From positions 111,771 to 175,770 of the forward strand of contig NZ_QJJJ01000010.1 in NCBI RefSeq assembly GCF_003201865.1: DNA of 64,000 nt, in the 5' to 3' direction. The DNA is from Methylobacterium sp. B4 (GTDB lineage Bacteria; Pseudomonadota; Alphaproteobacteria; Rhizobiales; Beijerinckiaceae). The notes below the pieces were generated by a model. The model had not been told where the DNA came from and made no database searches. It was given only the letters and a program-made list of their open reading frames with translations. The position numbers and the translations under genes were made by a program. Of the stretch, positions 19,311 through 28,691 are shown in pieces (position 1 is the stretch's first letter; each line of letters starts with the position of its first letter).

Positions 19311-19488
19311 GGAAATCTCCCCGATGCGTCGGATGACTCGGCCGAATCGTCGATCCGGGCGGCCGGTCACCGTCGGGTCGGTGTTCAGATCTCCGCGTGC
19401 CGCACTGTCAACGGTTCGCGGCCTGGTTGGCGTGTCAGGAGCCCCGCGTCGTCAGCATTCGCGCGGACGCGGCGGGGCCGATGGAGCG

Positions 19489-21018
19489 TCAGAAGAACAC
19501 CGTCGTGTTGAGGTAGCCGTAGAAGGTGTCGCCGGTATCGGGGGCGTTGGGCGCGTTGCGCAGGAAGTCGCCCTTGGCGAGGTAGGCCAGGCCCGTGTCG
19601 AGGATCATCTCGTTGGGGATGATCCAGTAGCGCAGGCGCCCCTCGATCTGGTGGCCGGCGAAGGTTCCGGAGCGGCCGGTGCGGTCGCGGATCAGGGTCG
19701 CGGCGAAGGTGTCGGTGGCACTCTCCAACCAGAGCGGCCGGTAGGCGATGAAGGCGTCCCAGACCTTGCTCGGGGTGATCTCGGCGCGGATCGAGGGCGA
19801 GATCAGGTTGGCGCGCTGCACCGGGCCGTAGAGCCCGGTCGGGCCGTACTCGAAGCGCCGGGCGCCGAACAGGGTGTCGAAGCGGCTGAACTTGCCGTCG
19901 TTGTTCCGGTCGCCGCTGGCATGGTCGTAATGCAGCGAGAGCCGCGGCTTCCATTCGTGCTCGAAGGTGTAGCCGACCTCGGCATGGACGAAGTAGGCCG
20001 AGACGGTGAGGTCGCGAAGGTCCGTGGCCGCCGCCGTCTCGCGGGCGAGCCCGGTCTGGTAGATCGCCTCGAGATCGTAGTCGAAGGCGCCGACCTGCGG
20101 CTGGCGCGCCAGCCGCATCCCGGGGGTGAACAGGCGCCGGTCACGGGTCTGGACCGAGCGCAGGCCGGTGCCCGAATCCTGCTCGTAGAGGCCGTAGCCG
20201 TAGAGCTCGAACGTGCCGCCGAAGATGTTGGCGAAGGTGTAGGAGGCGCCGAAGAGCTGCAGGTCCAGGCTCTCACGGTCGAACGCGATGCCGTTGTCGA
20301 GGATGCCGTTCACGTCGTCGGGCAGACGCGTGTGCGGCATCACCCACAGCGCCGTGAACTTGTCCTTGTCCAGGCCCTGCCAGTCGAAGGTCACGCCGGT
20401 ATAGGCGTTGATGGTATTTCGGAACTGCTGGCGCGAGACGAGGCGGCGCGAGCCGATGTTCTTGGTGAAGCGACCGACCGTCAGGCTGCTCTTCGAGCCC
20501 TCGCCGCCGAAATCGCCCGTGTCGAAGTTGAGATAGGCCTGGCCCGGTTCGAGGGCGTTGATCTCCGTGGTGAAGGCCGAGGAGTTGCGCTGCTGGAAGT
20601 AGCCGCGGCTGTCGAACAGCTCGACGCCCAGCCGCACCGGACCCTTGACCCCGTATTCCACGTGCAGGGTGGTGAGGTACGAGTTCAGGACGTCGTTGGC
20701 GGCGAAGGTCGGCACCGGGCGGAACTGGTTGGCGATGCCCTCCACCCGCGACCGGAACGAGCCGCTGATGCGCCAATTCTCGGGCTCGCCGAGGGCCTTG
20801 TAGAGGAAGTTCGGCGGCTGGGCCGGCGCCGCCGCGAAGTAGGGCCCGTCCTGCTTCCGCCGCGCCGCCGCGGTCCCCACCTGCGTCCGGGCGGTCGAGA
20901 CCCCAGTCGCGGAGGGAGACGGTCCGCCGGCCGGCGCGCCCTGGGCCAGGGCGGGGCCGGCAAGGGGAGGGGCCAAGGCGCCGACAAGCAACGACGCGTA
21001 CAAAACCGATTGCTTCAC
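19489..21018 (-). CDS. Alginate-export-family outer membrane porin
   Basis: 509 aa. A signal peptide (about 1-26, ending ALAQ), then an Ala/Pro/Ser-rich linker to about residue 65, then a beta barrel ending in F (GYLNTTVFF). The barrel has the AlgE-type segments HYDHASGDRNNDGKFSRFDT, LFGARRFEYGPTGLYG and GQAYLNFDTGDFGG. AlgE carries alginate out across the outer membrane, but the wide family covers porins of other or unknown specificity, and no alginate-synthesis gene is close. I therefore read it as a porin. It starts on the far side of a low-GC promoter region shared with the gltI operon. Confidence 0.85.
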   Translation of the reverse strand: MKQSVLYASLLVGALAPPLAGPALAQGAPAGGPSPSATGVSTARTQVGTAAARRKQDGPYFAAAPAQPPNFLYKALGEPENWRISGSFRSRVEGIANQFRPVPTFAANDVLNSYLTTLHVEYGVKGPVRLGVELFDSRGYFQQRNSSAFTTEINALEPGQAYLNFDTGDFGGEGSKSSLTVGRFTKNIGSRRLVSRQQFRNTINAYTGVTFDWQGLDKDKFTALWVMPHTRLPDDVNGILDNGIAFDRESLDLQLFGASYTFANIFGGTFELYGYGLYEQDSGTGLRSVQTRDRRLFTPGMRLARQPQVGAFDYDLEAIYQTGLARETAAATDLRDLTVSAYFVHAEVGYTFEHEWKPRLSLHYDHASGDRNNDGKFSRFDTLFGARRFEYGPTGLYGPVQRANLISPSIRAEITPSKVWDAFIAYRPLWLESATDTFAATLIRDRTGRSGTFAGHQIEGRLRYWIIPNEMILDTGLAYLAKGDFLRNAPNAPDTGDTFYGYLNTTVFF

Positions 21019-21465
21019 GGCGTTGCCTCTGTTTTCAAGGAAAATTTGCTTCGAGAGGGCTAGAGATCACCTAATATTTTATACAAGTGCAAGAAGCGTC
21101 GCGGTTGTCAGGGCATTTTCCGGACGGGACGATGCCCGCCGCTCCGGCGCGATGCCGGTTTTCCACATCGGGCGCATCGTCATAAATTCAATGATATCAA
21201 TCGTATAGCCTCGGATCGGACGTCGCCTCCTGCTGCTGGCGCTTTGTCCCCCTGAGGCAACGCGGCGATGAAAAGTCCAGTATTGTCTGCGGATTCCGGG
21301 ATTAAATCGGAAGATGTTCGGCGCGCGCGGCGCGCGCGGCGCGTGCGGCCGCCGTGCAACCGTTCCGTGCGACCTCGGTCGCCGGCTTTCGCGGATGACA
21401 AGCGCGGCCGCCCGCCCCACTATGGCGTGCTGCCGCCCGCCGGGTGGTTCAAGGAAGGTTCGCCG
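21019..21465. other. Divergent promoter region, porin and gltI
   Basis: 447 bases with no gene. It has the lowest GC of the window (patches at 21065-21100 and 21180-21210), as expected for promoters of the two divergent genes. A tandem 9-bp GC repeat lies at 21322-21348. Short frames here lack any support. Confidence 0.55.
21322..21348. repeat. Tandem 9-bp repeat, about three units
   Basis: CGCGCGCGG is repeated twice exactly, then a third time as CGCGTGCGG. A minor GC-rich tandem in the gltI leader, without obvious function. Confidence 0.7.
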
Positions 21466-22374
21466 ATGCGCCTCACGGACGTGCTCCTGCTCGTCGCCCT
21501 CGCCGCCGCGGCGGCGACGCCGGCCCGCGCGCAGGATCTCACCGGGACGCTGAAGAAGGTGAAGGAGACCGGTGCCCTCACCATCGGCACCCGCGACGCC
21601 TCGGTGCCTTTCTCCTATCTCGACGGCAACCAGCGGTCGGTGGGCTACGCCTACGAGATCTGCCTGAAGGTGGCGGATGCGGTCAAAGCCCATCTCAAGC
21701 TCGACAAGCTGGAGGTGCGGCTCAACCCCGTCACCTCCGCGACCCGCATCCCGCTGATCGCCAACGGGACGATCGACCTCGAATGCGGCTCGACCACCAA
21801 CAACGCCGACCGCCAGCGGCAGGCGGCCTTCACCAACACCCACTTCCTCACCGCGACGCGCTTCGTCGCGAAGAAGGAGAAGGGGCTCGACAAGACCGAC
21901 GACCTCAAGGGCCGCACCGTGGTCTCGACCTCGGGCACGACCAACATCCGCCAGATCAACGAGATCAACGCGGCCCGCGGCCTCGGCATGCGGATCCTGC
22001 CCGCCAAGGACCACGCGGAGGGCTTCCTGATGATGGAGACGGGCCGCGCCGACGCCTTCGTGATGGACGACGTGCTGCTCGCCGCCCTGGTGGCCGGCTC
22101 CAAGACGCCCGAGGCCTACGCGATCTCCTCGGAGGCCCAGTCGCGGCCGGAGCCCTACGGCATCATGCTGCGCAAGGACGACGCGCCCTTCAAGGCCGTG
22201 GTCGATGCCGCCACCGCCGCCCTCTACAAGAGTCCCGAGGGGCCGGCGCTCTACGAGAAGTGGTTCACGCAGGCCATCCCGCCGCGGGGCATCAACCTGA
22301 AGCTTCCCATGAGCGAGGCGATGCGCAAGGCCTTCGCCAACCCCAGCGACAGCGCCGACCCGGCCGCCTACTGA
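21466..22374 (+). CDS. gltI: Glutamate/aspartate ABC transporter, periplasmic binding protein
   Basis: 302 aa from ATG 21466 with AAGGAAGG upstream. The signal peptide is MRLTDVLLLVALAAAAATPA with cleavage near ARAQ. The mature protein follows E. coli GltI closely: GTRDASVPFSYLDGNQRSVG, NPVTSATRIPLIANGTIDLE, CGSTTNNADRQRQAAFTNT, FVMDDVLLAALVAG and PYGIMLRKDD. It captures glutamate and aspartate in the periplasm for the permease made by the next genes. First gene of gltIJKL. Confidence 0.94.
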   Translation: MRLTDVLLLVALAAAAATPARAQDLTGTLKKVKETGALTIGTRDASVPFSYLDGNQRSVGYAYEICLKVADAVKAHLKLDKLEVRLNPVTSATRIPLIANGTIDLECGSTTNNADRQRQAAFTNTHFLTATRFVAKKEKGLDKTDDLKGRTVVSTSGTTNIRQINEINAARGLGMRILPAKDHAEGFLMMETGRADAFVMDDVLLAALVAGSKTPEAYAISSEAQSRPEPYGIMLRKDDAPFKAVVDAATAALYKSPEGPALYEKWFTQAIPPRGINLKLPMSEAMRKAFANPSDSADPAAY

Positions 22375-22399
22375 ACGCGTGCCGCCGATGCCCGCGGCA

Positions 22400-22430
22400 A
22401 GTCCGCGACGAGTCCGCGACGAGTCCGCGG
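22400..22430. repeat. 11-bp tandem repeat between gltI and gltJ
   Basis: AGTCCGCGACG is repeated twice in full and a third time in part. It occupies the 117-base gltI-gltJ gap and may form or stabilise the 3' end of the gltI message, which is usually needed in excess over the permease; that role is inference. Confidence 0.6.
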
Positions 22431-22491
22431 CCGCATCGGAGGAAGGGCGGGCGACGGGCGTTCGGTGGGGTGCGAGAGCGGGGGAGCGGCG

Positions 22492-23214
22492 GTGAACTAC
22501 CACTGGAACTGGGGCATCTTCCTGGAGCCTTCCCCGGAGGGCGCCGGCACCTATGCCGACATGCTGCTCTCCGGGCTTGCCTGGACCTTGGCCACGGCCC
22601 TGTGCTCCTGGGTCATCGCCTTCTGCCTCGGCTCGCTGGTCGGCGTGATGCGCACGGTCCCGTCGCGCGCCGCCAACGCGGTCGGCGCGGCCTATGTCGA
22701 ACTGTTCCGCAACGTGCCGCTGCTCGTGCAGATGTTCCTCTGGTACTTCGTGCTGCCGGAGCTTCTGCCCGCGGGGCTCGGTGCGGCCGTCAAGCAGATG
22801 CCGGACGCGCCCTTCTACACGGCGGTGCTGTGCCTAGGCTTCTTCACCGCCGCGCGGGTGGCCGAGCAGGTGCGGGCGGGCATCCGCTCGCTGCCGCGGG
22901 GACAGGCGCAGGCGGGCACGGCGCTCGGGCTCACGCTGGCCCAGACCTACCGCCACGTGCTCCTGCCCAACGCCTACCGGATCATCCTGCCCCCGCTCAC
23001 CTCGGAATTCCTGAACAACCTCAAGAACACCTCCGTGGCGCTGACCATCGGCCTGCTGGAGCTGACCGCACGCGCCCGCGCGATGCAGGAATTCTCGTTC
23101 CAGGTGTTCGAGGCGTTCACGGCGGCCACGATCCTGTACGTGGCCGTCAACCTCGTGGTGATCGCGGCCGCGACCCTGCTGGAGCGGCGCGCCGCCGTGC
23201 CGGGAGGCCGCTGA
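22492..23214 (+). CDS. gltJ: Glutamate/aspartate ABC transporter permease GltJ
   Basis: 240 aa from a GTG at 22492 preceded by GGGGGAGC. It begins NYHWNWGIFLEPSPEGAGTY, as E. coli GltJ does, and has about five membrane helices. The EAA-type loop of ABC permeases reads GTALGLTLAQTYRHVLLPNA. It forms the channel together with GltK. An alternative GTG at 22465 adds nine residues without family support. It overlaps gltK by one base. Confidence 0.92.
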   Translation: MNYHWNWGIFLEPSPEGAGTYADMLLSGLAWTLATALCSWVIAFCLGSLVGVMRTVPSRAANAVGAAYVELFRNVPLLVQMFLWYFVLPELLPAGLGAAVKQMPDAPFYTAVLCLGFFTAARVAEQVRAGIRSLPRGQAQAGTALGLTLAQTYRHVLLPNAYRIILPPLTSEFLNNLKNTSVALTIGLLELTARARAMQEFSFQVFEAFTAATILYVAVNLVVIAAATLLERRAAVPGGR

Positions 23215-23906
23215 TGTTCGGCAATCTCGACCTCTCCGTCGTCACCGCCTCGCTGCCCTACCTCTTCGCCGAGGGCATGGTGTTCACCCTGACGCTCACC
23301 GCGCTCGCGGCGAGCGGCGGGATCGTGCTCGGTACGGGTCTCGCGCTGCTGCGGCTGTCCGGGGTGCCGGGCCTGACGCACGCGGCCAAGCTCTACGTCG
23401 AGCTGATGCGCTCCCTGCCGCTCGTGCTGGTGATCTTCTGGTTCTACTTCCTCGTGCCCTATCTCGGCGCCTGGGCCACGGGCTCGCCCACGCCGCTGCC
23501 GGTCGGCGCCTTCGCCAGCGCGCTGATCACCTTCACCCTGTTCGAGGCGGCCTATTTCGCCGAGATCGTGCGCGCGGGCATCCAGTCGATCCCGAAGGGG
23601 CAGAGCGCGGCGGCCCAGGCGCTCGGCATGAGCTACGCCCAGACCATGCGGCTCGTGGTGCTGCCGCAGGCCTTCCGCAACATGGTGCCGCTGCTGCTCA
23701 CCCAGACCATCGTGCTCTTCCAGGACACCTCGCTCGTCTACGTCCTCTCGCTGACCGACTTCCTCGGGGCCGCCTCCAAGGTGGCGCAGCGCGACGGGCG
23801 GCTGGTCGAGATGTATCTGTTCGCCGCGCTCGTCTACTTCGCGGTCTGCTTCACGGCCTCGCTGCTGGTGCGCCGCCTCCAGGCCCGCACCGCGATCGTC
23901 CGCTGA
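23214..23906 (+). CDS. gltK: Glutamate/aspartate ABC transporter permease GltK
   Basis: 230 aa. Five hydrophobic helices; the EAA loop reads AQALGMSYAQTMRLVVLPQA. The segments YVELMRSLPLVLVIFWFYFL and LFQDTSLVYVLSLTDFLGAA match GltK. It pairs with GltJ. The ATG overlaps the gltJ stop (TGATG), showing translational coupling. Confidence 0.93.
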   Translation: MFGNLDLSVVTASLPYLFAEGMVFTLTLTALAASGGIVLGTGLALLRLSGVPGLTHAAKLYVELMRSLPLVLVIFWFYFLVPYLGAWATGSPTPLPVGAFASALITFTLFEAAYFAEIVRAGIQSIPKGQSAAAQALGMSYAQTMRLVVLPQAFRNMVPLLLTQTIVLFQDTSLVYVLSLTDFLGAASKVAQRDGRLVEMYLFAALVYFAVCFTASLLVRRLQARTAIVR

Positions 23907-23924
23907 TCCGATGAGGACCCGTTC

Positions 23925-24701
23925 ATGAATCCGTCCTCGATCCCGACCGCGGCGCCGGCCCCCGGCGGAACCATGATCGCCATCGAGTCGGTCTCGAAAT
24001 GGTACGGCGACCTCCGGGTCCTGACCGGCTGCACCACGGCGGTGGCGCGGGGCGAGGTGGTGGTGGTCTGCGGTCCCTCGGGTTCGGGAAAGTCCACGCT
24101 GCTCAAATGCGTGAACGCTCTGGAGCCGTTCCAGGAGGGGCAGATCACGGTCGACGGCACCCGGGTCCGGGACCGGGGCACCAACCTGCCGCGGCTGCGC
24201 GCCCGGGTCGGCATGGTGTTCCAGCATTTCGAGCTGTTCCCGCACCTGAGCGTGACCGACAACCTCACGCTGGCCCAGCGCAAGGTGCTCGGGCGCCCGA
24301 AGGCCGAGGCGGCCCGGCGCGGCCTCGAATTGCTCGACCGGGTCGGGCTCTCGGCGCATGCGCGGAAATATCCGGGCCAGCTCTCGGGCGGCCAGCAGCA
24401 GCGGGTGGCCATCGCCCGGGCGCTCGCCATGGACCCGATCGTGATGCTGTTCGACGAGCCGACCTCGGCGCTCGACCCGGAAATGGTCGGCGAGGTGCTC
24501 GACGTGATGGTCGAACTCGCCCGCGAGGGCATGACGATGATGGTCGTGACCCACGAGATGGGCTTCGCCCGCAAGGTGGCCGACCGGGTGGTGTTCATGG
24601 ATCGCGGCGAGATCGTCGAGGACGACCGCAAGGACACCTTCTTCGACCGGCCGCGCAGCGAGCGGGCTCAGCAGTTTTTGTCGAAGATTCTCGCGCATTG
24701 A
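23925..24701 (+). CDS. gltL: Glutamate/aspartate ABC transporter ATP-binding protein GltL
   Basis: 258 aa. Walker [11 protein letters not shown]-loop [12 protein letters not shown], signature LSGGQQQR, Walker [15 protein letters not shown] and the H-loop VVTHEMGFA are all present. It energises the GltJK permease at the inner membrane. The first 16 residues ([16 protein letters not shown]) precede the usual start MIAIESV, so translation could also begin at residue 17. Last gene of the operon, 18 bases after gltK. Confidence 0.95.
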   Translation: MNPSSIPTAAPAPGGTMIAIESVSKWYGDLRVLTGCTTAVARGEVVVVCGPSGSGKSTLLKCVNALEPFQEGQITVDGTRVRDRGTNLPRLRARVGMVFQHFELFPHLSVTDNLTLAQRKVLGRPKAEAARRGLELLDRVGLSAHARKYPGQLSGGQQQRVAIARALAMDPIVMLFDEPTSALDPEMVGEVLDVMVELAREGMTMMVVTHEMGFARKVADRVVFMDRGEIVEDDRKDTFFDRPRSERAQQFLSKILAH

Positions 24702-24901
24702 ACAGATTATATGACCGCCCGGTTCTCCCAAGAGGGGCATCCCGGCTGTATGCTGGGGCATCCACGGCCGAAACCGGTCTTGTCGAGCGCGCGTTGACCT
24801 GTGGGGTGTGCCTCTGATCCGCGCCGAGCGGGCAGGGACTACGTCACGAAGAGGCCCGTTTTCGGTCGGGGCTGACCACCACCTCTTACGGCGCTTGCGT
24901 G

Positions 24902-25132
24902 ATGCCGCGTTACTTCTTCGACATCAACGACGGCACCGATCTGAAGGATGAGGTGGGCCGCGAGATCCGGGAGCCCCTGGCTCTGCGCCGGGAGGCCCTG
25001 CGCGTCATGACCGCGCTGATGGCCGCCGAAGCCGAGGACAGCCAGGACTGCACCCTGGTCCTGACGGTGCGCAACGGGAACGGGGACAGCGTCATGACGA
25101 TCCGGCTCGTCTGCCAGATCGACGACGGCTGA
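24902..25132 (+). CDS. DUF6894 family small protein
   Basis: 76 aa from ATG 24902 (a GTG directly before it at 24899 would add one residue). MPRYFFDINDGTDLKDEVGR and the following acidic/aliphatic region match the short DUF6894 proteins abundant in Methylobacterium and Bradyrhizobium, which open with PRYFFD and keep a conserved aspartate-glycine. Cytoplasmic; no function known. It is a single gene between the glt operon and a small minus-strand frame. Confidence 0.75.
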   Translation: MPRYFFDINDGTDLKDEVGREIREPLALRREALRVMTALMAAEAEDSQDCTLVLTVRNGNGDSVMTIRLVCQIDDG

Positions 25133-25163
25133 TTCGGGCGGAGACGACCCGGGGGCCGGCCTG

Positions 25164-25361
25164 TCAGCGGCGGTCCGGCTCCTCCGCCGGGCCGGGGGGC
25201 GGGGCGGCGCTCTGCGGGGCCGGTCGTTCGCGGGTGAGATCGAGCAGGATCATGTCGAGCAGGACGCGGAGCCGGTGGAAGCCCGAGGCCGGAAGCTTCG
25301 CCCGGGCGGCCGCGCAGAGCGTGGCAGCCTCGGCGATGGCATCGGCGTCGTTCGTTGGCAT
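25164..25361 (-). CDS. Small hypothetical protein
   Basis: 65 aa. A purine-rich GGGAAGGA is directly upstream of the ATG. The N-terminal two thirds would be helical (DAIAEAATLCAAARAKL, HRLRVLLDMILLDLTRE); the tail is Pro/Ala-rich. No family recognised. It is supported only by the ribosome-binding site and plausible composition. Confidence 0.4.
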   Translation of the reverse strand: MPTNDADAIAEAATLCAAARAKLPASGFHRLRVLLDMILLDLTRERPAPQSAAPPPGPAEEPDRR

Positions 25362-25568
25362 CGTCCTTCCCGATCCGAGCCTGTCGAGGGCGGCGGAGGC
25401 GCGTCATGCACGATCCAGCCGGTTCGATCGCGTCCCACGACGCTTGCAATCGCGCTGATCGAACATTTGTTGCCCCGATTCGGCTCCTCTGACGACGCGG
25501 CCGGACTGAATTCTCCATCACAATCTTGTGTCTACCAGCCTGGACACGACCCCGCGTGCCGCGCGGCG

Positions 25569-26129
25569 TCAGTCGAGATCCCGGGCCGCGCGCTCCAGGG
25601 CGCTCAGAAGCGGCTCGATCTCCGACGCGTCGAGATTGTGGAAGCCGAGCGTGCGTCCCATCACGACGCCGAGGATCGCGAAGAACAGGGCCGCCCCGAC
25701 GCCCGGCGCCCCCCGCGCGGCGTCGAACCGCTCCAGCCGCTCGGCCACGAAGGCGCGGTAGCCGGCCAGCGCCTCCGGGTTCTCGGCCGAGGCGAGCAGG
25801 AGGGCGCGGGTGAAGTCGTCGTCCTCGCAGTAGCTGCGGCGCAGATGGGCGATCATGCCCATCGCGAGCCCGGATGGCCCCGGCGGCTGCTCTGCCTCGC
25901 AGGCGGCGATGCCGGCGCGTAGATCCGCGAGCTTGCGCGCGACGAGGGCGAGGATCAGCGCGTCCTTCGAGCCGTAATGGTGCAGCACGCCGCCCTTGCT
26001 CAGGCCCGCTTCGGCGGCCACGGCGTCGATGGTCAGCCCCCGCGCTCCGCCTCGCAGCAGCACCGCGCCGGCCGCGTCGAGAATCACCTCTGCACGGTCG
26101 TCGCGCCGGCTGCGCGTCCTCTGCGACAT
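25569..26129 (-). CDS. TetR/AcrR family transcriptional regulator
   Basis: 186 aa. The DNA-binding domain is at residues about 12-58 (AEVILDAAGAVLLRGGARGL, TIDAVAAEAGLSKGGVLHHYG, SKDALI). The C-terminal part is an all-helical ligand domain with the pattern of TetR_C_37-like proteins (AMGMIAHLRRSYCEDDDFTR). It is divergent from the RND efflux operon, the usual place for its local repressor. Two 6-2-6 inverted repeats between the genes (26159-26172 and 26259-26272) are candidate binding sites. Confidence 0.92.
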   Translation of the reverse strand: MSQRTRSRRDDRAEVILDAAGAVLLRGGARGLTIDAVAAEAGLSKGGVLHHYGSKDALILALVARKLADLRAGIAACEAEQPPGPSGLAMGMIAHLRRSYCEDDDFTRALLLASAENPEALAGYRAFVAERLERFDAARGAPGVGAALFFAILGVVMGRTLGFHNLDASEIEPLLSALERAARDLD

Positions 26130-26158
26130 GATCGCTCCCGAAACGCCGCTTCCGGCCC

Positions 26159-26172
26159 TGTGTCTGGATACA
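26159..26172. promoter_or_regulatory. Candidate operator near the TetR gene
   Basis: TGTGTC-TG-GATACA, an inverted repeat with one mismatch in six and a TG centre. It lies 30 bases upstream of the TetR start and is exactly 100 bases from the better site at 26259, which has the same architecture. Autoregulation by the TetR protein is the inference. Confidence 0.35.
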
Positions 26173-26258
26173 AGGTCCGAGGTGGTGCGCTAAGTTCCTG
26201 ACCAAACGAGCGATTTTTCCGACAGGTCCGGCGGGCCGCCGCGCCCGTGCAGAAAAAT

Positions 26259-26272
26259 ACCGTCTGGACGGT
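26259..26272. promoter_or_regulatory. Candidate TetR operator of the RND efflux operon
   Basis: ACCGTC-TG-GACGGT is a perfect six-base inverted repeat about a TG centre, inside a less GC-rich stretch about 90 bases before the first efflux gene. Inverted repeats like this are typical binding sites of TetR-type repressors of efflux pumps. Confidence 0.55.
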
Positions 26273-26360
26273 TGGTAAGATACGCGATAGGCCTGCGCCG
26301 CGAAAGCCGCCCGCTGCGCGAAAGACGCGTGCCTCGCCCCGCTGTTCGGAACCTCGGCCG

Positions 26361-27527
26361 ATGTTCTCACGGCTCCGTCCCGCCGTTCTCCTCTCCGCCG
26401 CCCTGGCTGCCGTCTCGGGCGCCGCCGTCCTGGCGCCTGTCCTCCCGAGCCGGCCGGCGGGGGCGCAGGCCCTCTCTGCGGTGCGCGCCGACGCCCCGGC
26501 CGCCCTGCCGGAGGCGGACGACCCCTCCGTGGTGCTGGTGCGGGTGCGCGAGGCGCGCAAGGGCCCGGTCGCCTCGGACGTGGTGCTGACCGGCGACATC
26601 CAGGCCCAGGCCCAGACCAACGTCGCCTTCCGCACCAACGGCAAGGTCGCCGAGCGCCGGGTCGAGGTCGGCGACCACGTCACGGCCGACCAAGTGCTCG
26701 CTGTGCTGGAGCCGTTGGTGCAGCGGGCCAACCTCGACAACGCCCGCGCCGCCCTCGTCTCGGCGGAGGCGCAGCTCACCCAGGCCAAGGTCACCTTCGA
26801 GCGTCAGAAGCAGCTCATCAGCGGCGGCTACACGACGCGTCCGTCCTACGACAACGCCGAGCAGCAACTGCGCACCTCCCAGGCCGCGGTCGATTCCGCC
26901 AAGGCGGCGCTGGGAACCGCCGAGGAGCAGCTCTCCTACACCGAGCTGCGCGCGGGCGTGCCCGGCATCGTGCTGAGCCGGACCTTCGAAGTGGGGCAGG
27001 TGGTGCAGGCGGGCCAGGCGGTGATGGTGCTCGCCCAGGACGGGCCGCGGGACGCGGTGTTCAACGTCTACGAGGCGCTGACCGCCAACCCGCCCGGCGA
27101 CAAGACGATCCACGTCACGCTCCAATCCGACCTCGCGGTGGGGGCGACGGGCTCCGTGCGCGAGATCTCGCCGACCGTGGATGCGGCGAGCGGCACGGTG
27201 CGGGTCAAGGTCGGGCTCGAGCAGACGCCGCCCGCCATGTCGCTCGGCGCCGTGGTGATCGGCCGGGGCCGTTTCGTCTCCCGCGAGGCGGTGGTGCTGC
27301 CCTGGTCGGCGCTCTACCGCTCCGACGACCGGCCGGCGGTCTGGATCTACGACGCCACCGCGCGCACCGTCTCGATCCGGACGATCGAGATCGACCGCTA
27401 CGGCTCCAACGACATCGTGCTCAGGGGCGGCGTCGAGCCCGGCGAGAACGTGGTGGTGGCCGGCATCCAGTTCCTGCGTCCCGGCCAGCGGGTCGCCCTG
27501 GCCGCGCAAGGGGAGGGCGGACGATGA
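26361..27527 (+). CDS. RND efflux periplasmic adaptor (first of two)
   Basis: 388 aa from ATG 26361 (MFSRLRPAVLLSAALAAVSG), with a signal peptide ending near GAQA. The biotinyl-lipoyl halves (TNGKVAERRVEVGDHVTADQ and ELRAGVPGIVLSRTFEVGQV) flank a helical hairpin (about 140-220), followed by the beta-barrel and membrane-proximal domains ending VVVAGIQFLRPGQRVALAAQ. It joins the inner-membrane pump to an outer-membrane channel. It overlaps the next adaptor by four bases (ATGA). Confidence 0.93.
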   Translation: MFSRLRPAVLLSAALAAVSGAAVLAPVLPSRPAGAQALSAVRADAPAALPEADDPSVVLVRVREARKGPVASDVVLTGDIQAQAQTNVAFRTNGKVAERRVEVGDHVTADQVLAVLEPLVQRANLDNARAALVSAEAQLTQAKVTFERQKQLISGGYTTRPSYDNAEQQLRTSQAAVDSAKAALGTAEEQLSYTELRAGVPGIVLSRTFEVGQVVQAGQAVMVLAQDGPRDAVFNVYEALTANPPGDKTIHVTLQSDLAVGATGSVREISPTVDAASGTVRVKVGLEQTPPAMSLGAVVIGRGRFVSREAVVLPWSALYRSDDRPAVWIYDATARTVSIRTIEIDRYGSNDIVLRGGVEPGENVVVAGIQFLRPGQRVALAAQGEGGR

Positions 27528-28663
27528 GGCCTCCGACCGTTCCGGGCGCTTCCGCCCACATCCTCGTACCCGTCCTCACCCTCGTGCTCGCCCCCGTTCT
27601 GGCGTCCTGCCAGCCCGCCCAGGAGCCGCCCCCGCCCCCCGTGCGGCCGGTGCTGACGACGCTCGCCAAGCCCACCGACAGCGAGGTCTTCGGCCCCTTC
27701 GCCGGCACGGTCGAGCCGCGCTACCAGTCCCAGCTCGGCTTCCAGATCGGCGGCCGCGTGGTGGCGCGCGACGTCACCGTCGGCGACGTCGTCAAGAAGG
27801 GCCAGCGGCTCGCCGCCCTCGACCCGATCGTCTCGCGCTTCGATCTCAGCCGGGCGGAGGCGGAACTCGCCGATGCGAAGGCCCAGGCCGAGAACGCGAC
27901 GGCCACCGAGGCGCGCACCCGGCGCCTGATCGAGGGCGGCAACGTCGCCCAGGCCCAGCTCGACGGGGCGGTGGCCCGGCGCGACACCGCCCAGGCCCGC
28001 CTCGCCCAGGCCGGCGCCAGCCTGCAGAAGGCCCGCGACCAGATCGGCTACACCGAGCTGCACGCCGATTTCGACGGCGTCGTCACCCAGCGGCTGGCCG
28101 AGATCGGGCAGGTGGTGAGCCCGGGGCAGGGGATCGTGACGCTGGCCCGGCCCGAGACCCGCGAGGCCGTGGTCGACATCCCCGAGACGCTGGCCGGCGC
28201 CATGCCGAAGGACGGGCTGTTCACGGTCGTGCTCCAGAGCGCGCCGGAGATCACCGCGCGGGGCCGGGTGCGCGAGGTCGCCCCCTTCGCCGAATCCGGC
28301 ACCCGCACCCGCCGCGTGCGCCTGACGCTGGAGGAGCCCGGTCCCGCCTTCCGCCTGGGCGCGACCATCACCGTCTCCCTGGAGCGCCGCACCGAGGCCC
28401 GCATCAACCTGCCCGCCACCGCGCTGCTCGAGGCCGACGGGCGCCGCTCGGTCTGGATCGTGCCGGGGGCGGGCGGACAGGGGGAGGCGGGCGGAGAGCG
28501 GCGTGTCGAGCGCCGCGACGTCACCCTCGCCGAGGAGGGGCCGGACGGGGACGGGCGCATCGCCGTGCGCGCGGGGCTGAAGCCCGGCGAGCGGGTCGTG
28601 GTGGCGGGCGTCCACTCCCTGCGCGACGGCCAATCCGTGCGGCTGGCCGACGACCGGCCCTGA
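27524..28663 (+). CDS. RND efflux periplasmic adaptor, lipoprotein (second of two)
   Basis: 379 aa. The N-terminus has a lipobox (LAPVLASC, Cys about residue 28), so it is anchored in the inner membrane by lipid. Lipoyl halves read IGGRVVARDVTVGDVVKKGQ and LHADFDGVVTQRLAEIGQVV around a hairpin with repeats such as ARRDTAQARLAQAGASLQKA. The end is GERVVVAGVHSLRDGQSVRL. Paired, different adaptors for one pump occur in the heteromeric-adaptor group of RND systems. Confidence 0.93.
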   Translation: MRPPTVPGASAHILVPVLTLVLAPVLASCQPAQEPPPPPVRPVLTTLAKPTDSEVFGPFAGTVEPRYQSQLGFQIGGRVVARDVTVGDVVKKGQRLAALDPIVSRFDLSRAEAELADAKAQAENATATEARTRRLIEGGNVAQAQLDGAVARRDTAQARLAQAGASLQKARDQIGYTELHADFDGVVTQRLAEIGQVVSPGQGIVTLARPETREAVVDIPETLAGAMPKDGLFTVVLQSAPEITARGRVREVAPFAESGTRTRRVRLTLEEPGPAFRLGATITVSLERRTEARINLPATALLEADGRRSVWIVPGAGGQGEAGGERRVERRDVTLAEEGPDGDGRIAVRAGLKPGERVVVAGVHSLRDGQSVRLADDRP

Positions 28664-28691
28664 ACGGCAGGTTCTGCGAAAGGTTTCGCGC

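Noticed and set aside
19489..21018. Part of an alginate biosynthesis cluster
   Set aside because: The porin matches the alginate-export family, but no alginate polymerase, epimerase or lyase is nearby; the AlgX-like gene is 36 kb away.
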